A DNA stretch of 64,000 nucleotides from positions 124,001 through 188,000 of the forward strand of contig NZ_FWYE01000003.1 of assembly GCF_900176435.1 (NCBI RefSeq), written 5' to 3'. Made by a program: the position numbers and the translations under genes. This stretch comes from Picrophilus oshimae DSM 9789. GTDB taxonomy: Archaea > Thermoplasmatota > Thermoplasmata > Thermoplasmatales > Thermoplasmataceae. Under the pieces are notes generated by a model. The model was not told the origin of the DNA. It saw only the letters and a list, made by a program, of their open reading frames with translations, and did no database searches. Below, one piece after another: positions 1 to 8,429 of this stretch (its first letter is position 1; each line of letters opens with the position of its first letter).

Positions 1-102
1 CGTCTCATTTATACAAGAATTGCCTGCCGAAACAGATTCAAGTCTTAAAAACTCATTAAGTATGCCCAGTGATCTATCCCTTAAATCATTTGAAATTTCC
101 AT
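1..102 (-). CDS. N-terminal fragment of a probable M20-family peptidase
   Basis: An open frame runs from ATG at 102-100 off the left edge of the window, giving 34 codons with no stop. The peptide (MEISNDLRDR..., then LRLESVSAGN) resembles the extreme N-terminus of M20 metallopeptidases, where a helix is followed by a 'R-x-x-S-V-S' segment before the metal-binding domain. No metal ligand lies inside the window, so the family call rests on this short similarity only. The gene is divergent from the DUF302 gene, with an AT-rich gap of about 190 bases between them. Confidence 0.45.
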   Translation of the reverse strand, partial: MEISNDLRDRSLGILNEFLRLESVSAGNSCINET

Positions 103-258
103 GTATTTATAATATTATTGCATTAAAGACCTTTTCTATGCTATGATTTTACTCAAAATACAAATTGTTATTATTAATTCAAAATTAAATATTTTCTATT
201 ATATTTTAAAAATATGGTTCAAAGAATATTTATTTTTTCACAAAATAGTTAAAAAGCG

Positions 259-268
259 TTTAAATATA
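259..268 (+). promoter_or_regulatory. TATA box of the DUF302 gene
   Basis: TTTAAATATA lies 21-30 bases before the ATG at 289. No Shine-Dalgarno motif lies between it and the ATG, as expected for a leaderless archaeal transcript starting at or next to the start codon. The rest of the gap from 103 to 288 is AT-rich, and I see no gene in it. Confidence 0.5.
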
Positions 269-288
269 ATAAATAATTTATCTTTTCA

Positions 289-651
289 ATGAAATACGAA
301 TCAAAGGATAATTTTGACTCCGTTATTAAAAAGATGCACGAATCAGTAACAAGGCACGGCATGAGGATTATATCAATAATAAATGTAAGGGAAAATCTTG
401 AAAGATTTGGTTATAATATAATGAATAACATGATATTTGAACTTTCGAGACCGGATCTTGTTTATTCATTAATAAATACTGACCCAGATATGACAATAAT
501 ACTCCCTGTAAGAATATGCGTTTATGAGTTGCAGCATGCTGTTTACATAATAACACAGGATGTTAAGGAAACACTCGAAAATACAGGCTTAATAAAAATT
601 GGTGATGAAATAGATAAAATAATTAACGAAATAGCAATGGATTCTATTTAA
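289..651 (+). CDS. DUF302-like small protein
   Basis: The 120-residue soluble protein has the layout of DUF302 domains: an N-terminal stretch with S-x-x-D-x-V-x-K-M followed by a short helix, a beta strand ending in I-I-N-V near residue 33, and a central L-P-x-R-I-C-V-Y-E segment near residues 72-80. It is about the size of a single DUF302 domain. The molecular function of this family is not established; members are often monocistronic, as here. ATG at 289 is preferred because a TATA box sits 21-30 bases upstream. I see no signal peptide or membrane segment. The family assignment is by eye and moderately secure. Confidence 0.6.
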   Translation: MKYESKDNFDSVIKKMHESVTRHGMRIISIINVRENLERFGYNIMNNMIFELSRPDLVYSLINTDPDMTIILPVRICVYELQHAVYIITQDVKETLENTGLIKIGDEIDKIINEIAMDSI

Positions 652-713
652 AATTAATTATAGTTTTCAAATAAAGTATTTTTTTTGGAAATTAATTACA
701 TAAAATGAAAATA

Positions 714-723
714 TTTTATATGG
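714..723 (+). promoter_or_regulatory. TATA box pointing to the ATG at 742
   Basis: TTTTATATGG at 714-723 lies 19-28 bases before an ATG at 742, the usual spacing for leaderless genes in this window. No equivalent element precedes the GTG at 796. This supports 742 as the original start of the solute-binding protein gene, although a TAA at 757-759 now interrupts that frame. Confidence 0.4.
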
Positions 724-795
724 TTATATATTATATTTAATATGAAGGCACCAGAGTAATATAAAGGTAAACAACGAAAGCCATGGGTAATTCCA

Positions 796-2376
796 GTGGT
801 TATCGTTGTTGTTATAATCGTCATAGTTCTCGGTGTTTACTTTGGTTTAGTCTATCATCCGCCTAAAAAGGTGAAGACAATATACTTTTATACATGGTGG
901 GCAACGGATGGCAAGGTGGCTCTTGATAAGGAATACGCAGCATTTGAAACCTCGCACCCAGGATATGTTGTTAAAAGCGAGTTGAAACCTGGCGCTGCCG
1001 GTACCGAGGCAATTTATGCAATTCTCGCTGATATAAAGGCAGGGCATCCTCCTGATTTATTCCAGTCCCTGTTTGGTCCGCAGGTTCTTAGCTATATAGA
1101 GGATGCACCAAACGGTGCAAAGGACTTTGTAAACATGACGCCGATAGCAAAAAGCACTGGATTATATTCAAACGCTGTTACACAGGTTTTAATGGCCGGT
1201 ACATTTAATGGCACAATGTTTTCATTGCCTGTGGACGTTCACAGATGCAATGAGCTTTACTTTAATCCACAGGTATTAATAAAGTATAATCTGCCATTTC
1301 CGGATAATTTATCTGAATTAATATCAGACAGCAGGGCACTTGAAAGCCATGGCATATATGCATGGGCCGTTCCAGGCGATGACGGTGGCTATGATCAAAC
1401 AGTTCTCTGGGGAAACATATTTCTATCCGTAAGCCAGAACACAACAATGTACGATGAATTAAATTACGGAACATTGAATCTGAGCAATCCAAAGGTTTTA
1501 AATGTATTAAATGAAACGAATGAAATATTCCAGGAATTTGTTAGTGATGGATATCCTGGGGAGAGCTCACAGACATGGACGCAGGCAGTTCCAAAGATTA
1601 TCTCTGGAAAGGTCGGCTTTGAGGCTGTTATAAATTCGTACTGCAACTATGCATACGATTTTGATAACACAACAACATATCCAAATGCGGCACCTTACAA
1701 TAATACATCGTACATAATGAGCCATGACATAAAATTAATGTCAATGCCATTCCCTGGAACATCGAGGTATTATATAATACTGGACGATTCAATAGTTGTG
1801 CCAGCAGGACCAACACAGAACGAGGGATTAACATTCGCAGAATACTTTTCATCATACTCCGGACAGCTGGTTTTCACAAAATGGAAGGCAGTTACATTCT
1901 ATAAAAACATAACAAATGATTATTACAACACACCAGGCCAGTGGTACAACTATGAATCATTATTAAACCACTCAAGCAATGCGCATAGCTTCCTGTACCA
2001 GCTATCAGATGGTGGCTTCTTTGCAGGGCCATACGCAGATCTTGACAGTGCATTCCTTGCAACAATATATGCACATCCAAATGTAAATGACTCATCGGCA
2101 AGGGCTGCATTTGTATCAGATCTAAAATCAACACTTGCAAAGGAAAAGAGCGACTGGTTAAAGGCAAACAGTCTTGGCTATGGCTTCATGGGCACATTAA
2201 GCGATCCATTCGGTGGATACCTGCCGCCATGGGTAAACAATACATCTGCCTCAGTCATAACATCAAATGCAGTTGCAGACAATTCAAATGTCAATTCAAC
2301 CAGTGCATTCAATGGAAACATATATTCAACATTAATGGAATTCCTTGATAACGTAATAGCGGAAGTTAAATATTAA
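796..2376 (+). CDS. ABC transporter solute-binding protein (sugar type), N-terminus interrupted
   Basis: The product is a membrane-anchored extracytoplasmic binding protein resembling family 1 sugar/oligosaccharide binding proteins. A hydrophobic Val/Ile-rich segment (residues 1-18) is followed by a mature domain with the N-terminal strand I-Y-F-Y-T-W-W and a typical lobe of about 500 residues, Asn-rich and with many N-x-S/T sequons. GTG at 796 is the first start codon after an in-frame TAA at 757-759. Five codons before that stop, in the same frame, an ATG at 742 has a well-placed TATA box, and the codons between the stop and 796 encode a basic K/R-rich stretch typical of a signal-anchor N-terminus. 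The gene is therefore either broken near its start, read from GTG with a shortened anchor, or affected by a sequence error. No permease or ATPase gene is adjacent. Confidence 0.75.
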   Translation: MVIVVVIIVIVLGVYFGLVYHPPKKVKTIYFYTWWATDGKVALDKEYAAFETSHPGYVVKSELKPGAAGTEAIYAILADIKAGHPPDLFQSLFGPQVLSYIEDAPNGAKDFVNMTPIAKSTGLYSNAVTQVLMAGTFNGTMFSLPVDVHRCNELYFNPQVLIKYNLPFPDNLSELISDSRALESHGIYAWAVPGDDGGYDQTVLWGNIFLSVSQNTTMYDELNYGTLNLSNPKVLNVLNETNEIFQEFVSDGYPGESSQTWTQAVPKIISGKVGFEAVINSYCNYAYDFDNTTTYPNAAPYNNTSYIMSHDIKLMSMPFPGTSRYYIILDDSIVVPAGPTQNEGLTFAEYFSSYSGQLVFTKWKAVTFYKNITNDYYNTPGQWYNYESLLNHSSNAHSFLYQLSDGGFFAGPYADLDSAFLATIYAHPNVNDSSARAAFVSDLKSTLAKEKSDWLKANSLGYGFMGTLSDPFGGYLPPWVNNTSASVITSNAVADNSNVNSTSAFNGNIYSTLMEFLDNVIAEVKY

Positions 2377-2379
2377 AAT

Positions 2380-2402
2380 TATACTTATCTTATGTAAGTA
2401 TA
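2380..2402 (+). terminator. Hairpin and T-run after the solute-binding protein gene
   Basis: TATACTTA at 2380-2387 and TAAGTATA at 2395-2402 form a perfect 8-bp stem with a 7-base loop, beginning 4 bases after the stop codon. T-rich DNA follows. Archaeal termination relies mainly on T-runs, so the hairpin may be incidental, but position and structure fit a transcript end. Confidence 0.4.
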
Positions 2403-2475
2403 TATTTTAATTAAATAAGTTTTTTATTATTATTTCATTATTTTTTAATATTTACAATGAAATAATTCTAATTAG

Positions 2476-3255
2476 GTGATAAACCTGAATAAAAAGATAG
2501 CGGTACTGCTTGTTGTGCCGATACTGATTGCAATGGGCGGTACATTTGCCTTTTCAGCATTCTCCGGCTCATCAAGCATAACAGTGAATAGCACCGCCGG
2601 GCATCTAACATGGGAGCTAAACGGAACATTGATAAAAACGAATGCAAACAACACACCTATAACAGTGATAGGACCCAATGGAATGATATATGAAATAGGC
2701 GTCGCAGAGCCATACCATGCAGATAATGGCAAATATAATTTACTTCTTGGCTCGGTGAAATACACAACATCAACTGTGTATAACTTCAGGGTAAACGTTA
2801 CAAACCTTGCACCTGGAGAATACTTTGAGATACAATTCGTGGTATATAACTCAGGCACTGTTGGTTTAATAGCAACGCCAACAGCATTAATGAACACAAC
2901 ATCATATAATGCAACATATGATGATCCACCTGCACCACCTCCAGCACCTCCATCCGGACCAACACCTCCTCCATCAAAATCACCAGCACCTCCGTCTGCA
3001 ATGCCAATGTATAAAATAAATGCAACACAGGTGGCAGAATCACAATTCATGAGCGCCCTTCAATCATACACAGGATATATATACAATCTATCATACTCAA
3101 AGAGCACCGGCGTTGGCGTTTCATTGAATCCATCAGGCATGGCAGTCCTCGATCTATGGGTTGGCCTTGGAAATTCAAACGGTAAGGATGTAAATTACTA
3201 TCAGAACTCAGATATGACACTCACGTTTTCCATAGATGTTATATCTGATCCATAA
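2476..3255 (+). CDS. Secreted protein with Pro-rich linker
   Basis: This exported protein of about 259 residues is of unknown function. A lysine-rich start and a hydrophobic segment (residues 8-27, ending near A-F-S-A-F-S) form a signal peptide or anchor. A beta-rich domain with N-x-T sequons follows, then a Pro-rich linker at about residues 150-175 (repeats of P-P-A-P-P and P-P-P-S), then a second beta-like domain. The layout recalls SipW/TasA-type surface proteins, but I cannot assign a family. The start is uncertain. GTG at 2476 lies inside a strong AGGTGAT Shine-Dalgarno motif (2474-2480), so translation may begin at CTG 2485, five bases after the motif, which would give a normal MNKKIAV signal peptide. 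It is convergent with the aminopeptidase gene. Confidence 0.65.
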   Translation: MINLNKKIAVLLVVPILIAMGGTFAFSAFSGSSSITVNSTAGHLTWELNGTLIKTNANNTPITVIGPNGMIYEIGVAEPYHADNGKYNLLLGSVKYTTSTVYNFRVNVTNLAPGEYFEIQFVVYNSGTVGLIATPTALMNTTSYNATYDDPPAPPPAPPSGPTPPPSKSPAPPSAMPMYKINATQVAESQFMSALQSYTGYIYNLSYSKSTGVGVSLNPSGMAVLDLWVGLGNSNGKDVNYYQNSDMTLTFSIDVISDP

Positions 3256-3271
3256 AATTAATTTATATTTT

Positions 3272-4144
3272 TTATTTTGTTGTTACTATAATCTCATCGC
3301 TTAATACCATTATTGTATGCTCTGCCTGCGATATGTAAGAATTTTTATGCTCCTTCAAAACAGGAAACGCTGATATATACCTTTCATTTAGTTTTTTCCT
3401 TATATATTCCTTATAGTCAGGCATAAGCTTTGCGACCCAGCGTTCGGCGAATGGTATTGTATTGAAATTTTTGTATATCTCCTCATTTTTATCTATTCTT
3501 GTCTCCTCGACTATGTATATATTACCAGGCATGCCGTTATGTATCATGCCTATGCCGGTGCTGGCAAATGGCTCAACTGCTATTACCTTATCTATTTTTA
3601 AACGCTCGCCGTTTCCATCGTTGTAATTCGGTATAAATATCTCTGAATGTAAATCATATCTGTTTATTCCATGGCCACCAAGGTTCTTTATTGGATTAAA
3701 CCCATAGGAATTTATTGTATCGGCTATTGTATTTCCTATATTATATAATTCAATTCCAGGTCTTATCATTTTTATTGCATTATTTAAAGCCTCCCTGGTT
3801 GCATCTATTAAATCAGAGAACTTTCCAGTGTTTCCGACCTCAACCGTCGTTGCATTATCAGACATGTATCCGTCAACCATTGCACCAAGGTCAACCTTTA
3901 CAAGATCACCGGTTTTAAACTTCTTTTTATCATTTTCGTAAGGTGTGTAATGTGCAGCCTCATTGTTTATTGAAAGATTTACCGGAAATGATGGAAGTGC
4001 ACCATTATCCCTTATAAATGCCTCTGTTTTCTCAGCAACATCGTAAAATAATGCCCCAGGCTCTATCAGGCTCTGTGCATAGTCAAGCGCCATTTTTCCT
4101 ATCTTTCCAGCCTGGAGGTATTTTTCCTTTACATCATGATCCAT
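3272..4144 (-). CDS. map: Methionine aminopeptidase, type II
   Basis: The enzyme removes the initiator methionine from nascent proteins in the cytoplasm using two divalent metals. The expected ligand motifs appear in order: H-Y-T-P-Y with the substrate His near residue 66, V-D-L-G-A-M-V-D-G with the first Asp ligand, S-D-N-A-T-T with the second, G-G-H-G-I with the His ligand, E-P-F-A with a Glu and A-E-H-T near the C-terminus with the last Glu. The insertion around the second half and the 290-residue length match archaeal type II enzymes. The gene is monocistronic, and its 3' end faces the secreted protein gene 16 bases away. Confidence 0.95.
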   Translation of the reverse strand: MDHDVKEKYLQAGKIGKMALDYAQSLIEPGALFYDVAEKTEAFIRDNGALPSFPVNLSINNEAAHYTPYENDKKKFKTGDLVKVDLGAMVDGYMSDNATTVEVGNTGKFSDLIDATREALNNAIKMIRPGIELYNIGNTIADTINSYGFNPIKNLGGHGINRYDLHSEIFIPNYNDGNGERLKIDKVIAVEPFASTGIGMIHNGMPGNIYIVEETRIDKNEEIYKNFNTIPFAERWVAKLMPDYKEYIRKKLNERYISAFPVLKEHKNSYISQAEHTIMVLSDEIIVTTK

Positions 4145-4176
4145 GGATGCTTATTCAATGATCATTTATTAATTTT

Positions 4177-4860
4177 CTATGGGCTGTAAAAGCGCTTTAT
4201 TTTATTATATGTATCATCGTCAAGCAGATTCTTTAGCTTCTTTAATGTGTTTTCATAATTGTAATTAAATCTTTTAAACAAAAACGAGTTATCCCTTGAG
4301 TCATATAATAAATACGATGGCATGTAATTATTATCCCTTGGCTGGCCTGCACTTCCTGGATTTATTATTTTATTTCGGTACATCATCATGAAGTGCGTGT
4401 GGCCAACCAGTATAAAATCATATTTTTCCATAAATTCCCTTTTTTTGTATAACATTTCAGCCTCGGTTGCAAACAGGTATCCATTTAGGTTGTTCATCGG
4501 GCTTCCATGGGTGGCATAGAATCTTTTATTGTCTATATTTATCTCAGCATAACTTTTGAAGCCCTTTATGTAATCTATATCGTTTTTTCCTAGAAGTTTC
4601 ATGCTTATTTTCTCCCTGGTCCTCTCGCTTAGATCGTGCATATCAAAAGAGCACATGCAATCCTGATTATATGCAACGGCATTATCATGGTTTCCCATTA
4701 TATTGATATCGCTGTTCTCTCTAAGAAAATCTATGACTCTATCAGGTTCAGGCCCATAATCAACGGCATCACCTAAAAAGATCATCTTATCATAGCTTTC
4801 ATTTATAGAGCTTAATGCATCGTAATTACCATGTATATCAGATATAATAAGAATTTTCAT
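4177..4860 (-). CDS. Metallophosphoesterase of the MJ0936/YfcE type
   Basis: This 227-residue calcineurin-like phosphoesterase probably hydrolyses phosphodiesters or phosphomonoesters with two metals. Visible motifs are S-D-I-H-G-N (residues 7-12), G-D-A-V-D-Y, M-G-N-H-D-N, A-T-H-G-S and V-G-H-T-H. The ending motif I-N-P-G-S-A-G-Q-P-R-D is characteristic of the MJ0936/YfcE group. The physiological substrate cannot be read from the sequence. It is divergent from the kinase-like gene, with 69 bases between the two starts that must hold both promoters. Confidence 0.9.
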   Translation of the reverse strand: MKILIISDIHGNYDALSSINESYDKMIFLGDAVDYGPEPDRVIDFLRENSDINIMGNHDNAVAYNQDCMCSFDMHDLSERTREKISMKLLGKNDIDYIKGFKSYAEINIDNKRFYATHGSPMNNLNGYLFATEAEMLYKKREFMEKYDFILVGHTHFMMMYRNKIINPGSAGQPRDNNYMPSYLLYDSRDNSFLFKRFNYNYENTLKKLKNLLDDDTYNKIKRFYSP

Positions 4861-4929
4861 ATAACCTTATTAATTGTTTCTTATATTAATCTTGGGTATA
4901 TATTATATATAAAAAATGCATCATTTCTT

Positions 4930-5982
4930 ATGAATTTCGGCTTCTTTGTAAATCCACTGGCAGGCTACGGTGGCATGATAAATAATAAGGGCTCTGACAA
5001 TTTAAAAATATCAGACCCTGGGGCCTCTGTATCAATAAAGATCGCAATGAAATTTATTAAAAACATCCTTGATGAGGACAATTTTTATATACCATCATTG
5101 TACATGGGAGAGGAAATATTTAAATCAAGTGGCAGGGATAATTATAAAATTATATACGAATCAAAATGGCCGAGCTCAAGGGATGACACATTAAATTTTT
5201 TAAATAAACTGAAAGATTTCGATGTAGATTACATAATCTTTGTAGGTGGTGATGGAACCGCCAGGGACATTGTTTCATCAAATATTAAAAAACCTGTTAT
5301 AGCCATACCTGCAGGTGTAAAGATGTACAGCTCAATCTTCTGCATAAATGTTAACCATGCAATTGACCTTTACATGGATGTTCATAAAAACGTTGAGTCA
5401 ATGGATTCTGGGGTATACGATATAGATGAGGATGCATACAGGTCCGGCCTTTTAAAGATAAAATATTTTGGATCATTAATGGTACCGGTTTCAAATAACA
5501 TTGTTTCATCATCAAAGGCCGAGTATAATAACGATGATGCATACGATATAGCAGAGTACATAATTGAGAACATGGATGATTCATATTATATAATAGGGCC
5601 TGGCAGAACATGCAAAATTATAGTTGAATCGCTTGGTTACAAAACAAATATTCTTGGTTTCGATGTAATAAAAAACATGAAATTAATTAAGTATGATGTT
5701 GATGAGGAATTTTTGTATAATATCTCATTGAACGGAAAAACAAAATTAATAATATCGCCAATAGGAGGCCAGGGCTTTGTTCTTGGCCGCGGCAACAAAC
5801 AGATCTCTGGCAGGGTTTTTGATCTAATTGGATTTAAAAATTTGATTTTAATCTCGGATAAGAATAAAATAAATAATATTAAAAATCTGTACATAGATAT
5901 TGATACATCGCTTGAAATACCAAAATATTTAAAGGTTATAACAGGTTACGGCATTTATACTTTGAAACGTCTAATTAAATGA
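4930..5982 (+). CDS. ATP-NAD/AcoX-family kinase (COG3199 type)
   Basis: This is a lipid-kinase/NAD-kinase-fold protein of 350 residues. Supporting motifs are F-F-V-N-P-L-A-G-Y-G-G at the N-terminus, V-G-G-D-G-T-A-R-D-I at about residues 100-109 and I-P-A-G-V-K-M-Y-S-S, which is the hallmark of the AcoX-like COG3199 subgroup rather than canonical NAD kinases. The substrate is not certain: NAD kinase activity is possible, but the subgroup is poorly characterised. I chose ATG at 4930 over an in-frame upstream ATG at 4831, because the family similarity begins with MNFGFF and the upstream codons overlap the divergent gene and a TATA-like stretch at about 4900-4912. Confidence 0.8.
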   Translation: MNFGFFVNPLAGYGGMINNKGSDNLKISDPGASVSIKIAMKFIKNILDEDNFYIPSLYMGEEIFKSSGRDNYKIIYESKWPSSRDDTLNFLNKLKDFDVDYIIFVGGDGTARDIVSSNIKKPVIAIPAGVKMYSSIFCINVNHAIDLYMDVHKNVESMDSGVYDIDEDAYRSGLLKIKYFGSLMVPVSNNIVSSSKAEYNNDDAYDIAEYIIENMDDSYYIIGPGRTCKIIVESLGYKTNILGFDVIKNMKLIKYDVDEEFLYNISLNGKTKLIISPIGGQGFVLGRGNKQISGRVFDLIGFKNLILISDKNKINNIKNLYIDIDTSLEIPKYLKVITGYGIYTLKRLIK

Positions 5983-6021
5983 CATTCAAAAGATTTTTTA
6001 TTTAAGTTTCATTCATGAGTT

Positions 6022-6984
6022 ATGTTACTATCGGTTGATGGTGGTGCCACAAAGACATTTGCCGTTGTCTACGATGATTTAAACAAAAAGGTTGCCGGTA
6101 TTGGTGTTTCAGGTCCAAGCAATGTAAGGTCTGTATCAGAGGATGTATCAAAAAAGAACATTTTAAAGGCCATGGAGAACGCCTTAAACATGGCCGGAAA
6201 TCCGGAGATAAACAATTCATTCTTTGGAATAGCCGGCTATGGCGATTCAAAATATCACAGCGAGATGCTTAACAGAATAGTATCCTCAATAAGCCAGAAT
6301 TATATAATAGAAAATGACGGTAACGCAGGCACATTTCTTGTTACATTGGGAAATGATGGCGTTGTAACTGCGATAGGCACAGGATCGGTTGGCAGTTACA
6401 TTATAAACGGCGTTAATCACAGAATAGGCGGCTGGAGCTACCTGACAGATGACTGCGGCTCTGCCTACTGGATATCAAGAAAGGCAATACAGCTTGCTGA
6501 AAAGAGCCATGATGGATTAATAGACAAAACAACCTTGATAGACCTAATAGAGGAAATTACAGGTCTTGGTCTCAGGGATGCCGTAGCCGAGCTTGAGAAC
6601 AATTTTAATAAAAGGTTCTTTGCATCAATTGCAGCAAGGGTGGATGAGCTTTCATATAAAGATAAAATAGCCTTAAATGTTCTTGACCTTGCATACAACG
6701 AGATTGAATTAATGCTTCTGGGAATGTCTAGGCATTTCAATGGCAAATTTATAATAGGCTCTGTTGGAGGCGTAATGCGCTCAAAGCATATAAGGGAAAG
6801 GCTTTATAAGAGATTTCCTGGTATAAAGATCTTTTTTGGATATCATGTGGCCGCCGGTGGCATATTAAAAATGCTATCATTGAAAAATGGTATAGATGAA
6901 ATCTTAAGGGATAAAATTATCAGCGAAATTGATCAAAAACTCGTGCTTTTAAGCGATGCTGAAAAGGAGTTTCTATTCATATAA
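6022..6984 (+). CDS. BadF/BadG-family sugar kinase, possibly 2-keto-3-deoxygluconate kinase
   Basis: This is an actin-fold kinase of 320 residues. Motifs are D-G-G-A-T-K-T at residues 6-12 (phosphate 1 loop), G-I-A-G-Y-G-D, E-N-D-G-N-A-G, G-T-G-S-V-G and G-G-W-S-Y-L-T-D-D-C-G-S, the pattern of the BadF/BadG/N-acetylglucosamine kinase group. A member of this group in Thermoplasma acidophilum has been described as a 2-keto-3-deoxygluconate kinase, so a role next to the Entner-Doudoroff pathway is a reasonable inference; N-acetylhexosamine kinase is the alternative. It follows the AcoX-like kinase gene by 39 bases but has its own AT-rich leader. ATG at 6022 starts two codons before the conserved first strand. 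Confidence 0.75.
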   Translation: MLLSVDGGATKTFAVVYDDLNKKVAGIGVSGPSNVRSVSEDVSKKNILKAMENALNMAGNPEINNSFFGIAGYGDSKYHSEMLNRIVSSISQNYIIENDGNAGTFLVTLGNDGVVTAIGTGSVGSYIINGVNHRIGGWSYLTDDCGSAYWISRKAIQLAEKSHDGLIDKTTLIDLIEEITGLGLRDAVAELENNFNKRFFASIAARVDELSYKDKIALNVLDLAYNEIELMLLGMSRHFNGKFIIGSVGGVMRSKHIRERLYKRFPGIKIFFGYHVAAGGILKMLSLKNGIDEILRDKIISEIDQKLVLLSDAEKEFLFI

Positions 6985-7003
6985 ATATCTTTTTTTATAA
7001 TAG

Positions 7004-7030
7004 ATATATCTAAATACAATTTAGATATAT
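7004..7030 (+). promoter_or_regulatory. Perfect palindromic operator in front of the PadR gene
   Basis: ATATATCTAAAT (7004-7015) and ATTTAGATATAT (7019-7030) are exact 12-bp inverted repeats around a 3-base centre, ACA. The site ends 6 bases before the PadR start codon at 7037 and covers the place where the TATA box of a leaderless transcript should be. Binding there would block the promoter, so autoregulation by the PadR protein and control of the ABC exporter genes behind it is the simplest reading. Confidence 0.7.
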
Positions 7031-7036
7031 ACATCT

Positions 7037-7468
7037 ATGGTAAATGTATCAGACATGCTAATACTCGATCAGATATACTATGAGGAAAAGAAACCATATG
7101 GAATAATAAAAGGTATAATAGAAAAGTTTGACGAGCGTTATAAACCAAGCACCGGAATGATATATCCATCATTAAGAAGGCTTCAAAGGGAAAATTACAT
7201 AATAAAAATGGAGTCTGGATATAAAATAACGGATAAGGGCAAGGAATACTTTAATAAAAACTTTGATGAATACAAAAGGTTTTCAATTAATTACGTGCAG
7301 AACCATTCCTTCTTCAAGACCTTAAGAAAGGAGATGAAGGATCTATTTAACGAGCTTGTAAAAGCAAATTCTGAATACATAAAGGAAAACCAGGAAAGCA
7401 TAATAGCAGATATAGAAAACCTTAAGAAAAGGATAGTGATGGAAAATGGAGAATATAATAGAGACTAA
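7037..7468 (+). CDS. PadR-family transcriptional regulator
   Basis: This is a 143-residue winged-helix regulator. The N-terminal half has the PadR pattern: L-I-L-D-Q-I-Y-Y, G-Y/P-Y-G-I-I-K-G-I, then S-T-G-M-I-Y-P-S-L-R-R-L-Q-R-E (recognition helix, residues 36-50) and the wing with Y-K-I-T-D-K-G-K. The C-terminal half is a charged helix suited to dimerisation. PadR proteins usually repress nearby efflux pumps and respond to small toxic compounds. Here it is the first gene of an operon with an ABC-2 exporter, the following gene overlaps it by 23 bases, and a perfect palindrome covers its promoter. The inducer is unknown. Confidence 0.9.
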   Translation: MVNVSDMLILDQIYYEEKKPYGIIKGIIEKFDERYKPSTGMIYPSLRRLQRENYIIKMESGYKITDKGKEYFNKNFDEYKRFSINYVQNHSFFKTLRKEMKDLFNELVKANSEYIKENQESIIADIENLKKRIVMENGEYNRD

Positions 7469-8429
7469 GAATTTAACAAAGATTTATAAAAATTTAAGGG
7501 CCGTCGATAACTTAAACATGACCGTTAGAAGTGGCGAGATCTTCGGCCTTTTAGGTCAGAATGGTGCCGGCAAGACAACAACGATAAAGATGCTAACAAC
7601 CATAATAAAACCAACGTCAGGGACTGCCATAGTTGATGGCCACGACATTGTAAAGGAATCAATGAAGGTTCGCGATTCAATAGGTATAGTGCCGCAGGAA
7701 CTGACAACAGATGAGGATTTATCAGGCTATGAGAATTTAATGCTGATAGCAGATTTTTATAATATAAAAAAGAGCGATGCAAGGGCCAAGGCGCTTGAAC
7801 TTTTAAAGATGGTTGATCTTGAGGATGCGGCAAGAAGGCCTGTTTCAACCTATTCAGGAGGTATGAGGAAGCGTATTGAATTAATAGCAGGTCTTGTCCA
7901 CAGTCCAAAGGTATTATTCCTTGATGAGCCAACCCTTGGTCTTGATGTACAGACAAGGACAAACCTCTGGTCATATATAAAAGCAATAAAGGAAAACCTT
8001 GGGATAACAATAATATTAACATCGCATTATCTTGAGGAGGTCGACGCACTTGCAGATCATATAGCAATTATAGACCATGGAAGGCTATTAAAGGTTGGCA
8101 CATCAGAGGAATTAAAGGAAGGCCTTGGCGGGGACATAATATCAATGGAATTGAACAGTGAATCAGAGGTTAATCTTTTAAAGGACTTCCCTGCAAAGGA
8201 GACAAGCATAAATGGAAGCAGTATAAGGTTCAAGGTTGAGAATTCTGATGCAATCCTTCCTGAATTAATGAATATATTATACAGGAATCATATATGGCCC
8301 AGGAAGATGACCGTGGAAAAGCCATCACTTGATGAGGCGTTCCTCGAATACACCGGCAGGAAGATAAATGATGAAACGCCAATGGATTATGTAAAGACAA
8401 TGAATTATATGAGGAGGATAAGCAGATGA
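7446..8429 (+). CDS. ABC-2 exporter ATP-binding protein (DrrA-like)
   Basis: This is the 327-residue ATPase subunit of a drug- or lipid-type exporter. Walker A is G-Q-N-G-A-G-K-T-T (about residues 36-44), the Q-loop lies in V-P-Q-E-L, the signature is Y-S-G-G-M-R-K-R, Walker B is V-L-F-L-D-E-P-T and the switch His is in L-T-S-H-Y. The D-loop G-L-D-V-Q-T-R and the C-terminal extension of about 90 residues match the DrrA/CcmA-like exporter group. ATG at 7446 lies inside the PadR gene, which implies translational coupling. Its partner permease begins at its own stop codon. Confidence 0.93.
   Translation: MENIIETKNLTKIYKNLRAVDNLNMTVRSGEIFGLLGQNGAGKTTTIKMLTTIIKPTSGTAIVDGHDIVKESMKVRDSIGIVPQELTTDEDLSGYENLMLIADFYNIKKSDARAKALELLKMVDLEDAARRPVSTYSGGMRKRIELIAGLVHSPKVLFLDEPTLGLDVQTRTNLWSYIKAIKENLGITIILTSHYLEEVDALADHIAIIDHGRLLKVGTSEELKEGLGGDIISMELNSESEVNLLKDFPAKETSINGSSIRFKVENSDAILPELMNILYRNHIWPRKMTVEKPSLDEAFLEYTGRKINDETPMDYVKTMNYMRRISR

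Noticed and set aside
2798-3043. Proline codon repeats as a possible CRISPR or repeat array
   Set aside because: The repeats are degenerate, in frame and encode a Pro-rich linker; there is no regular spacer pattern.
2472-3050. A 192-codon Gly-rich frame on the minus strand
   Set aside because: It is the antisense image of the Pro-rich secreted protein gene, with Gly runs opposite Pro codons, and lacks a promoter.
4831-4929. An N-terminal extension of the AcoX-like kinase
   Set aside because: It would overlap the divergent gene and the promoter; homology begins at 4930.
7525-8067. A 180-codon frame on the minus strand
   Set aside because: It is antisense to the ABC ATPase gene; Leu/Ser-rich content reflects the opposite strand.
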